Below, one piece after another: positions 5,943 through 12,177 of a DNA stretch of 12,177 nt. Source of the DNA: Candidatus Omnitrophota bacterium (GTDB taxonomy: Bacteria; Omnitrophota; Gorgyraeia; Gygaellales; Profunditerraquicolaceae); the NCBI GenBank assembly GCA_026387485.1, contig JAPLLQ010000147.1, forward strand, positions 1 through 12,177, in the 5' to 3' direction. The position numbers were made by a program, and so were the translations under genes. Every line of letters begins with the position of its first letter. Within the stretch, counting starts at the first letter, position 1. A model generated the notes under the pieces. It ran no database searches, had not been told where the DNA came from, and was given only the letters and a program-made list of their open reading frames with translations.

Positions 5943-7895
5943 ATGGATGCCAAGAATAAGCGTAATTTTATCCTCTTAGGCCACGCCCAATCAGGAAAAA
6001 CTTCCCTTGCCGAAAGCCTGCTTTATTTTTGTAAAGCCACTACCCGAAAAGGTAGGGTCCAAGACGGTACAACTGTCAGTGACTACAGTTTTGATGAAAT
6101 TGAAAGAAAGAATTCTATAAACCTAAGCCTGCTTTTCTGCGATTATCAGGGTAACCGGATTCAGATTGTGGATGTGCCTGGTTACGCGGATTTTTTTGGC
6201 GAGATTGTCTGTGGGGTACGTTCGGTAGATAGCGCGCTCCTGGTTGTAGATGCAACCAGCGGTGTGGGGGTAGGGACTGAACGGGCCTGGGAGCTCATTG
6301 AGCAGAATAATCTACCCTGCCTGATATTTATTAATAAGCTGGACAAAGAAGACACGGATATCCAGAAGACTTTAGCTGATATAAGAGCGCGGCTCTGTAA
6401 AAAAGCGGTAATGATTAATTCTTTAGATGATCCGGATTTAGTAGAGGCAGTTGCAGAAAGCGATGACAAATTACTGGAGAAATACCTCGAGGGCACAGCT
6501 CTTTCTGCCGATGAAATTAAAAGTGGCCTGCATAAGGCAGTCGATGACTGTAAAGTTTTTCCGGTCTTTGGCGGCTCAAGCTTGACAGATAAAGGTATTC
6601 CGGAACTGTTGGATGCGGTTATAAAATACCTGCCTTCACCCCTAGAGCGGGCAAAAGTAGAGGCAGTTGATCCCTTAAAGCCGGAAAATAAAAAAGAAGT
6701 TATCTTGAAAGAAGATGCGCCTTTTTCCGCACTTGTCTTTAAAAATATATCTGATCCCTTTGTCGGCCAGCTAACCTTACTACGCATCTTTTCCGGAGCC
6801 TTAACTTCCAATACCGGATTTTTTAATGTGAATAAAAAGATAAAGGAAAGAATCGGCCCGATTTTCCTGTTGCAAGGAAAAGAGCAACGCGCTATCGATA
6901 TTGCTAATTGCGGCGATATAGTGGCTATTGCTAAATTGAAAGAAACCGGCATCTCTCATTCTCTATCCGCGGATAAAGAACAGTTTTTATTTGACCCGAT
7001 TATTTTTCCCGAAGCAGCAATATCAGCTTCAGTTAAGCCTAAGTCGCGGGAAGACGAAGAAAAAATTTCTGATGCCCTGCATAAGCTTGCCGCAGAAGAC
7101 CCGACCTTTAAAGTCTCTCACGACCCCCAGACTAAGGAGTTGATTATCTCCGGGTTAGGCGATTTACACCTGAGCGTTATGGTGGCTAGGATGAAAAAAA
7201 GATTTAATGTTTCCGTGGAATTGGGCACCCCTAAAGTTTCTTATAAGGAAACAATTACTAAAAGCTCTAAGGTCCAGGGTAAGTTTAAACGACAGTCCGG
7301 CGGCCGCGGCCAATACGGAGACTGCTGGATTGAGATTCAACCATTAGCAAGGGGCAAAGGCCTTGAGTTTGTGGATAAGATTTTTGGCGGGTCAATACCG
7401 AGGAATTATATTCCTTCGGTAGAGAAAGGCGTGCGTCAGGCTGCCCTAGAAGGCGCTGTTGCCGGACATCCGATAGAAGATATCCGCGTCACGCTTGTTG
7501 ATGGGTCTTATCATGAAGTGGACTCTTCAGATATGGCTTTTCAGATTGCCGGAGCAATGGCTTTAAGGAAAGCGATTATAGAGGCAGGCCCGGTGCTACT
7601 TGAGCCGATAATGGACGTAGAGGTATATATACCGGAAGATTTGCTCGGTGCTATCTCAGGAGATATAAATCCCCGGCGCGGCCGGATCATGGGAATGGAA
7701 GTCAAAGGCAAACAGCAGATTCTTAAAGCCCAGGTCCCATTGGCAGAGATGTTCAAATATGCCAATGACCTGCGTTCAATTACCGGCGGGCGAGGCATGT
7801 ATACCATGCGTTTCTCGCATTACGAAGAAGTGCCACATAAAATCGCCGGACCGATTATTAGCCAATACCAAGCTACCAAAAAACAGGAAGAATAA
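5943..7895 (+). CDS. Elongation factor G-like GTPase (EF-G paralogue)
   Basis: This 650-residue protein has all five EF-G domains and is a predicted ribosome-binding translational GTPase, but of the divergent EF-G-like type rather than housekeeping FusA. G1 is GHAQSGKT (13-20), not the usual GHxDxGKTT. G2 is degenerate (ERKNSINL, 54-61). G3 is DVPGY (77-81), with Tyr in place of the catalytic His of DTPGH. G4 is NKLD (131-134) and G5 is probably GSS (211-213). Domain III holds GLGDLHL (404-410); domain IV holds GGRGQYG (453-459) and the decoding-site loop GSYHEVDSSDMAF (521-533); domain V holds ISGDINPRRGRIMGM (571-585). From memory, a similar DxPGY occurs in Thermus EF-G-2, reported to have reduced GTPase activity. 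ATG at 5943 with AAGGAG nine bases upstream. First gene of its operon, 8 bases before the YchF-like gene. Confidence 0.93.
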   Translation: MDAKNKRNFILLGHAQSGKTSLAESLLYFCKATTRKGRVQDGTTVSDYSFDEIERKNSINLSLLFCDYQGNRIQIVDVPGYADFFGEIVCGVRSVDSALLVVDATSGVGVGTERAWELIEQNNLPCLIFINKLDKEDTDIQKTLADIRARLCKKAVMINSLDDPDLVEAVAESDDKLLEKYLEGTALSADEIKSGLHKAVDDCKVFPVFGGSSLTDKGIPELLDAVIKYLPSPLERAKVEAVDPLKPENKKEVILKEDAPFSALVFKNISDPFVGQLTLLRIFSGALTSNTGFFNVNKKIKERIGPIFLLQGKEQRAIDIANCGDIVAIAKLKETGISHSLSADKEQFLFDPIIFPEAAISASVKPKSREDEEKISDALHKLAAEDPTFKVSHDPQTKELIISGLGDLHLSVMVARMKKRFNVSVELGTPKVSYKETITKSSKVQGKFKRQSGGRGQYGDCWIEIQPLARGKGLEFVDKIFGGSIPRNYIPSVEKGVRQAALEGAVAGHPIEDIRVTLVDGSYHEVDSSDMAFQIAGAMALRKAIIEAGPVLLEPIMDVEVYIPEDLLGAISGDINPRRGRIMGMEVKGKQQILKAQVPLAEMFKYANDLRSITGGRGMYTMRFSHYEEVPHKIAGPIISQYQATKKQEE

Positions 7896-7903
7896 TTCTG
7901 ATT

Positions 7904-8605
7904 ATGAAAATAAGTTTATTTTCCCTACCTGAAATTAATCCCGGAAAGCATAATATCAAGGATGAACGCCTGGACCAGATTGATAAAATTACTAAATCCA
8001 AGAAAAAAACTTATATCCAGGTGGAAATAGGCGCGGAAGATGGAGCGCTTGAGGCAGATGTCATCGCCGCTTTAAAAGATAACCGCACGGATTTAGTTTT
8101 AAAAGACCTGGAATTTGTGGAGAGCCGTTTAACCCGGGCTACGGATGATGCTGAAAAAAATCTACTTAATAAATTTAAAGTGGCCTTAGAAAAAGAGGAG
8201 CTTATCTCATCTATTGCTTTGAATGAAGAAGAGAAAAAAATGGCGGCTATTTACGGACTTTTAACTATCAAGCCTGTGGTCCTGGTAGAAAAGAGTGAAA
8301 TGGCTGAGCCGGATAAGTTTTTATTTAAAGTATTTCAGGCCAGTGATTTTATCAGTTTTTTTACTACCGGCGAAAAAGAGACTCGGGCCTGGTTGATTAA
8401 AAAAGGCACTACAGCTTGGGAGGCGGCAGGAGTAATTCATTCGGATATCCAGCAGGGTTTTATCCGGGCTGAGATTATCAGCTTTAAGGATTTTATCGAG
8501 TCCGGCAGTGAGACAGCTGCGAAACAGGCAGGAAAACTTCGGCTTGAGCAAAAGGGTTATTCTATGCAAGATTGTGATTTGGCGAATTTCCGGTTTAATA
8601 AATAA
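7904..8605 (+). CDS. Compact YchF-like protein (DUF933/TGS end, no GTPase domain)
   Basis: This 233-residue protein corresponds to the ends of the ribosome-associated ATPase YchF without its nucleotide-binding core. The last 85 residues match the YchF TGS region closely: SFFTTGEKETRAWLIKKGTTAWEAAGVIH (151-179), GFIRAEIISFKDFIESGS (185-202), AAKQAGKLRLEQKGY (205-219) and ANFRFNK at the end. The middle has a helical stretch with YchF-like features (DLVLKDLEFVESRL, 63-76; LNEEEKKMAAIYGLLTIKP, 106-124). The N-terminus MKISLFSLPEI followed by DERLDQI resembles YchF's GIVGLPNVGKS and PDPRLDQ, but the P-loop, G3 and G4 motifs are missing; YchF is normally about 360 residues. ATP or GTP binding is not expected. 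ATG at 7904 with a weak, distant ribosome site, 8 bases after the EF-G-like gene, suggesting coupled expression and perhaps a shared ribosomal target. Confidence 0.88.
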   Translation: MKISLFSLPEINPGKHNIKDERLDQIDKITKSKKKTYIQVEIGAEDGALEADVIAALKDNRTDLVLKDLEFVESRLTRATDDAEKNLLNKFKVALEKEELISSIALNEEEKKMAAIYGLLTIKPVVLVEKSEMAEPDKFLFKVFQASDFISFFTTGEKETRAWLIKKGTTAWEAAGVIHSDIQQGFIRAEIISFKDFIESGSETAAKQAGKLRLEQKGYSMQDCDLANFRFNK

Positions 8606-8627
8606 TCTTTCGGAGGTATCAGGAAAA

Positions 8628-10187
8628 ATGGTTAAAATTAGGCGGGCATTGATTAGCGTGTCGGATAAAACAGGGATTGTTGATTTTGCTAGAGAGTTAA
8701 ACAGGCTGGGTGTAGAGATACTTTCTACCGGAGGCACTGCTAATCTTCTGCGGGAAAACAGCATAGAGGTAAAAGATGTTTCTGAATATACCGGTTTTCC
8801 CGAAATGCTCGACGGAAGAGTTAAGACTCTCCACCCTAAAATTCATGCCGGGTTGTTGGCCCTAAGGGATAATCAGGAACATATGCAGACTTTAGAGAAA
8901 CATAATATCGGCTTAATTGATATGGTGGTAGTAAATCTTTATCCTTTTGAAAAAACTACTCAAAAACCCGGGGTAAACATTGAGGAGGTTATTGAAAATA
9001 TAGATATCGGCGGTCCGTCTATGCTACGTTCGGCGGCGAAAAATCATCAATCTGTAGCGGTTATCTGTAATCCTGACCGTTATGCGCAGGTAGCTGTAGA
9101 ATTAAAGAAGAATAACGGTAGTTTGCCTAAAGATTTATTGCGTGAATTAGGTATTGAGGTTTATGGTCATACTAGCAGATATGATGCAGCAATTTACAAT
9201 TATTTAAGCAATTATTTTAAAAGCAATAAAGAGGCGGAAAAATTTCCTAAAGAGCTTACGTTGACATTTGAAAAGGTACAAGATCTGCGTTATGGCGAAA
9301 ATCCGCATCAAAAGGCGGCATTTTATAAAGAGAAGGGGAAGAATTACGGCTTAGTGAATTTAAAACAGCTGCAGGGTAAAGGGCTCTCATTTAATAATAT
9401 CCTCGATCTTAATTCCGGGCTTGAGCTGGTAAAGGAATTCTGCGTCCGGCCGGCAGCCGTTATTATAAAACATAATAATCCATGCGGGGTGGCCGAAGAT
9501 GATACTTTGGAGAAAGCGTTCTTAAATGCCTGGAAATGTGATAAGCTCTCGGCATTCGGAGGCGTAGTCGTTTTAAACATGCATATGGACTTAAAGACCG
9601 CCAAGGTTATTGCAAAGAGCGGATTTTTAGAATGTATAGTTGCTCCAGGATTTGATAAAGATGGACTAGAGCTGTTTAAGGATAAAAAAAACCTGCGTAT
9701 CTTAGAAATAAGTGACCTGGATACTATAGTTGAAATGGATTTTAAAAGGGTAAGCGAAGGGTTGCTTTTACAAGATAAAGATGAAGCGCCTCTTTATCTA
9801 AAAGATCTGAAGATTGTTACCAAAAAGAAGCCCACAAAACAGGAAATGGAGAGTTTAACTTTCGGCTGGCAGGTGGCTAAACATGTTAAATCCAATGCTA
9901 TTATTTTAACCAAAGGGACTAAGACCGTTGGTATTGGCGCAGGCCAGATGTCCCGAGTTGATTCAGTGATGATTGCCAAGAAAAAGGCTGGTAAAGCAAG
10001 TAAAGGTTCGTGTTTAGCTTCCGATGCCTTCTTTCCTAAACCTGACGCAATTAGTTGGGCGCATAAGGCAGGGGCTAAGGCAATAATCCAACCCGGCGGC
10101 TCCATCGCTGACCAAGAAATTATCAAGGCCTGTGATAAATATAAAATTGCCATGGTTACCACCGGTATAAGGCATTTCAGGCATTGA
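8628..10187 (+). CDS. purH: Bifunctional AICAR transformylase / IMP cyclohydrolase PurH
   Basis: PurH catalyses the last two steps of de novo IMP synthesis: formylation of AICAR by 10-formyl-tetrahydrofolate, then ring closure. The 519-residue length is normal. The N-terminal MGS-like cyclohydrolase domain (about 1-135) shows ALISVSDKTG (7-16), ILSTGGT (31-37), GRVKTLHPKIHAGLLA (63-78) and NIDIGGPSMLRSAAKNH (124-140). The transformylase domain shows DLRYGENPHQ (219-228), catalytic-site KHNNPCG (281-287), LSAFGG (307-312), GIGAGQMSRVDS (435-446) and SDAFFPKPDAI (465-475), ending in TTGIRHFRH. The ATG at 8628 is chosen because GGAGG lies at 8612-8616 and the product starts at the expected residue; the in-frame extension upstream (to 8508) lies in the preceding gene and is unlike PurH. 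It lies 22 bases after the YchF-like gene and 3 bases before folC. Confidence 0.97.
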   Translation: MVKIRRALISVSDKTGIVDFARELNRLGVEILSTGGTANLLRENSIEVKDVSEYTGFPEMLDGRVKTLHPKIHAGLLALRDNQEHMQTLEKHNIGLIDMVVVNLYPFEKTTQKPGVNIEEVIENIDIGGPSMLRSAAKNHQSVAVICNPDRYAQVAVELKKNNGSLPKDLLRELGIEVYGHTSRYDAAIYNYLSNYFKSNKEAEKFPKELTLTFEKVQDLRYGENPHQKAAFYKEKGKNYGLVNLKQLQGKGLSFNNILDLNSGLELVKEFCVRPAAVIIKHNNPCGVAEDDTLEKAFLNAWKCDKLSAFGGVVVLNMHMDLKTAKVIAKSGFLECIVAPGFDKDGLELFKDKKNLRILEISDLDTIVEMDFKRVSEGLLLQDKDEAPLYLKDLKIVTKKKPTKQEMESLTFGWQVAKHVKSNAIILTKGTKTVGIGAGQMSRVDSVMIAKKKAGKASKGSCLASDAFFPKPDAISWAHKAGAKAIIQPGGSIADQEIIKACDKYKIAMVTTGIRHFRH

Positions 10188-10190
10188 TGT

Positions 10191-10661
10191 ATGTCTTATC
10201 TGGAAACCATCCGATATCTGGGATCTTTCACCGACTACGAAAAGATCCCTACCTACCTATATAAAGAATCTTTAAAGTTGGAACGCCTAAAAAACTTTTT
10301 AGATTCCATAGGTAACCCCCAAAATTCTTTAAGCTGTATCCATGTTGCCGGCACCAAAGGTAAAGGCTCAACCGCTGCTTTTATTACCTATATATTAAGA
10401 GAGGCCGGGTTTAAGGTTGGTTTATATACTTCGCCGCACTTGGTAGATTTTAGGGAGAGGATTCGGATATTAAGTCCACAGTTAATAGCTTACCGTCTAC
10501 AGAAAGAAAATGAATTTGAAGGAGCGATTTCTAGGGTTAAATTAAGCGAGTTAGTCAATAGATTAAAGCCGGCAATAGGAAAATATAATCAATCTTCGGA
10601 ATACGGCCCCCTTTCCTTCTTTGAGGTTTATACCGCCCTAGCTTTTCTTTATTTCAAATAG
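10191..10661 (+). CDS. folC: FolC folylpolyglutamate/dihydrofolate synthase, N-terminal part up to an in-frame TAG
   Basis: FolC adds glutamate to dihydropteroate and/or extends folate polyglutamate tails. This part encodes 156 residues: the Mur-ligase-type P-loop HVAGTKGKGST (51-61), YTSPHLVDFRERIRI (79-93) and YGPLSFFEVYTALAFLYF (138-155). It then meets TAG at 10659-10661, exactly where the family continues into the GLGGRLDATN motif. Translation resumes in the same frame immediately after (K-K-T-D-F-V-V-L-E). The interruption is thus one nonsense codon in an otherwise normal 454-codon gene (10191-11555), not a frameshift. It could be a real inactivating mutation, a sequencing or assembly error, or suppressed by an amber tRNA. 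A GAG or CAG codon would differ by one base. Residues 95-104 are a repeat-derived insertion. ATG at 10191, 3 bases after purH. Confidence 0.9.
   Translation: MSYLETIRYLGSFTDYEKIPTYLYKESLKLERLKNFLDSIGNPQNSLSCIHVAGTKGKGSTAAFITYILREAGFKVGLYTSPHLVDFRERIRILSPQLIAYRLQKENEFEGAISRVKLSELVNRLKPAIGKYNQSSEYGPLSFFEVYTALAFLYFK
10473..10502 (+). repeat. Intragenic 30-base repeat, copy A (in folC)
   Basis: This 30-base stretch matches 10833-10862 at 24 of 30 positions, with four of the six differences being transitions. It is read in the same frame as copy B and encodes S-P-Q-L-I-A-Y-R-L-Q (folC residues 95-104). It follows FRERIRI, where other FolC proteins have only a short turn, so this and the residues after it look inserted. 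Confidence 0.7.
10659..10661 (+). other. folC: In-frame TAG interrupting folC
   Basis: The TAG stands between F-L-Y-F-K and K-K-T-D-F-V-V-L-E-T-G-L-G-G, in a region that is continuous in FolC (compare AFLYFAE-x-K-V-D-F in Bacillus). All 11 identifiable genes that end in this window end in TAA or TGA, none in TAG. The neighbouring sequence is otherwise intact and in frame. Confidence 0.85.
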
Positions 10662-10676
10662 AAAAAAACAGACTTC

Positions 10677-11555
10677 GTGGTTTTAGAGACCGGCCTTGGC
10701 GGAAGGCTCGACGCTACTAATGTAGTTAATCCTTTAGTCTGCGCGATAACTCCGATAAGTTATGAACATACCCAGAAATTAGGAAATACTCTAAGGAAGA
10801 TTGCTAGGGAGAAGGCAGGAATAATAAAAAAAAGTCCAAAGTCAGTAGCCTATAGTCTACAGTTAGCAGTGGTTAGTGCGCCTCAAGTAAAAGAAGCAGC
10901 CGAGGTTATCTGGAAGAAGTGCCGGGAGGAAGGCTTGAAATTATATGAAATAGGCAAGGATATAGACTATAAAAAAACAAAATCCGGATTCAAAGTTAAA
11001 GGTATGCTTAGAGAATACAAGGATTTAAAGGTTAAATTGCTGGGTGAGCATCAGTTAATAAATGCCACTCTAGCGGTGGCAGCAGTTGAAGGTTTGAGTT
11101 CTTATGGCGTTAAGGTAGGCGTTGATTCCATAAGAAAAGGACTCTATAATACTATTTGGCCGGGAAGGTGTGAGATCATTGCTAAAAATCCTTATATTGT
11201 ATTGGATGGTGCTCAGAATATTGCTTCCGCAGCTGTTTTAAGAAAAGCAGTAAAAGAAAATTTTATATATAAAAAATTAATTCTGATTTTAGGGGTCTCC
11301 AGCGATAAAGATATTCAAGGTATATGTAATGAGTTATATGGTTTGGCGGATAAAGTTATTTTAACTAAGGCTGATACTTCCCGGGCAACTACACCTGAGA
11401 TTCTCGCCAAATATTTTCAAGGTAAAGAAATACAGATCAGAAAAAACATTAAGGAAGCAAAAAATTTAGCTTTACGTATCGCCAAAAAAGAGGACCTAAT
11501 TTTAGTAACCGGATCATTATTTGTCGTAGGTGAATTTAGAAATGCTAAAAAATAA
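10677..11555 (+). CDS. folC: FolC C-terminal part, downstream of the in-frame TAG
   Basis: This is the rest of FolC in the same frame. GTG 10677 is only the first possible start codon; the homologous sequence begins right after TAG at 10662. It has no Shine-Dalgarno, and the first part carries the P-loop, so this part alone should not be an active ligase. Full-gene numbering: VLETGLGGRLDATN (164-177), AREKAGIIKK with the lysine that is carbamylated in the family (205-214), LLGEHQLINA (283-292), WPGRCEII (323-330), VLDGAQN (337-343) and a Rossmann-like C-terminal ligase domain. The usual DGAHN is DGAQN here. Residues 215-224 are a second repeat-derived insertion, between IIKK and the strand leading to VVSAPQ. 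The long open frame after the stop, with all motifs kept, argues against an old pseudogene. mnmE overlaps its last 14 bases. Confidence 0.88.
   Translation: MVLETGLGGRLDATNVVNPLVCAITPISYEHTQKLGNTLRKIAREKAGIIKKSPKSVAYSLQLAVVSAPQVKEAAEVIWKKCREEGLKLYEIGKDIDYKKTKSGFKVKGMLREYKDLKVKLLGEHQLINATLAVAAVEGLSSYGVKVGVDSIRKGLYNTIWPGRCEIIAKNPYIVLDGAQNIASAAVLRKAVKENFIYKKLILILGVSSDKDIQGICNELYGLADKVILTKADTSRATTPEILAKYFQGKEIQIRKNIKEAKNLALRIAKKEDLILVTGSLFVVGEFRNAKK
10833..10862 (+). repeat. Intragenic 30-base repeat, copy B (in folC)
   Basis: This is the second copy of the element at 10473-10502, 24 of 30 bases identical and 360 bases downstream, also in frame. It encodes S-P-K-S-V-A-Y-S-L-Q (folC residues 215-224). 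It splits the usual junction between KAGIIKK and the following hydrophobic strand. The 3' part of both copies (…GTCTACAG) has the look of a decayed short tandem repeat with a unit near 7 bases. Confidence 0.7.
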
Positions 11556-12177
11556 TTTATCCGATACAATTGCAGCAATTTCTACTCCGGTTGGTGATGG
11601 TGGAATTGGCATTGTACGCATTAGCGGTTCGGATGCCTTAAATATTGCGGATAGAATATTTATCTCTGCCGATAAGAAAAAACCATCTACTTTTAAGACC
11701 TATACTACCCATTACGGGACTGTTGCTGGAGGCGGTAAAATCCTTGATGAGGTTATTCTGACCGTGATGCGCTCTCCTAAATCCTACACTAGGGAAGATA
11801 TCGTGGAGATAAATTGCCATGGCGGTATTGTGGCTCTGCGTGATGTTTTGGAATTGGTTTTAGCCAATGGTGCAAGGTTAGCTGAACCAGGAGAGTTTAC
11901 CAAGCGCGCCTTTCTAAATGGAAGGATTGATTTGGCGCAGGCCGAGGCGGTGTTAGATATAATCCGGGCTAAGACTGACTCAGCTTTAAAAATGGGGGTT
12001 GAGCAGCTAAAAGGCGCTTTATCGCACGAGATTAATAAAATCAGGAGTAGCTTATTAGACCTGCTTGTCCCCATTGAAGCAGCAATTGATTTTCCCGATG
12101 AAGAAATTTCTCAGCCGCACGTAGAAGCTATTGCGCAAAAGATAAAACATATAGATGGGGTGTTATTAAATATTTTA
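11542..12177 (+). CDS. mnmE: tRNA modification GTPase MnmE (TrmE), N-terminal part, runs off the window
   Basis: MnmE with MnmG installs carboxymethylaminomethyl or aminomethyl groups on U34 of certain tRNAs, using methylene-tetrahydrofolate as carbon donor. The 212 visible residues cover the N-terminal folate-binding domain: DTIAAISTPVGDGGIGIVRISG (8-29), YTREDIVEINCHGG (82-95) and GARLAEPGEFTKRAFLNGRIDLAQAEAVLDII (110-141). Then comes the start of the helical domain (LLVPIEAAIDFPDEEI, 174-189). The G domain and the C-terminal Cys lie past the right edge. ATG at 11542 has an AGGTGA ribosome site at 11528-11533 and overlaps the end of folC by 14 bases, implying translational coupling. The frame stays open to base 12177. 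Confidence 0.96.
   Translation, partial: MLKNNLSDTIAAISTPVGDGGIGIVRISGSDALNIADRIFISADKKKPSTFKTYTTHYGTVAGGGKILDEVILTVMRSPKSYTREDIVEINCHGGIVALRDVLELVLANGARLAEPGEFTKRAFLNGRIDLAQAEAVLDIIRAKTDSALKMGVEQLKGALSHEINKIRSSLLDLLVPIEAAIDFPDEEISQPHVEAIAQKIKHIDGVLLNIL

Noticed and set aside
6182..6952. Long open frame on the - strand inside the EF-G-like gene (256 codons)
   Set aside because: It is opposite strongly conserved GTPase motifs, is Ser-rich with no family resemblance, and its length follows from the codon pattern of the sense gene.
8508..8627. N-terminal extension of PurH
   Set aside because: The extra 40 codons overlap the YchF-like gene in another frame and resemble no PurH sequence; ATG 8628 has a good ribosome site and gives the expected N-terminus.
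10191..11555. folC TAG as evidence of a genome-wide recoded TAG codon
   Set aside because: The other genes, about 9 kb of coding sequence, contain no other in-frame TAG, and absence of TAG among 11 stops can occur by chance in AT-rich genomes.

Overview
The window is about 12.2 kb of compact bacterial chromosome at moderate to low GC. Every recognised gene lies on the + strand, and most junctions are overlaps or gaps of only a few bases. A hydrogenase-maturation gene, a full-length lysine 2,3-aminomutase, an EF-G paralogue and a GTPase-less YchF relative suggest a poorly cultivated anaerobic lineage. Candidate phylum Omnitrophota is my best guess from gene style alone; no marker gene here proves it. 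No tRNA, rRNA, CRISPR array, transposase or phage gene was seen.

Region 1 (1-2454) is the 3' part of an operon. It holds the tail of an unidentified gene, a YihX-like HAD phosphatase, hypE (assembly of the [NiFe]-hydrogenase cyanide ligand) and a UPF0280/ApbE-like protein. The genes overlap or nearly touch. A 201-base gap (2455-2655) follows. It contains a possible promoter and a clear intrinsic terminator ending just 9 bases before the next start codon, which suggests a short RNA or an attenuated leader.

Region 2 (2656-5831) has two adjacent, divergent D-Ala-D-Ala-ligase-like ATP-grasp genes with no gap between them. They are coupled by a TTGA stop/start overlap to a lysine 2,3-aminomutase whose key catalytic residues look intact. 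The simplest joint reading is synthesis of beta-lysine and its ligation into a small peptide-like product, but that product is inferred.

Region 3 (5848-12177) starts at a strong sigma70-type promoter (TTGACC, 17-base spacer, TATAAT). It encodes an EF-G-like GTPase with a DVPGY switch II, a compact YchF homologue without a nucleotide-binding domain, PurH, FolC and the start of MnmE. PurH, FolC and MnmE all depend on or process tetrahydrofolate; the EF-G-like, YchF-like and MnmE proteins point to translation.

The most unusual local feature is folC. It is cut by a single in-frame TAG in otherwise normal coding sequence, and it carries two diverged copies of one 30-base repeat, both in the same reading frame, where FolC family members have no such peptide. 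None of the other recognised genes that end in the window uses TAG as its stop.
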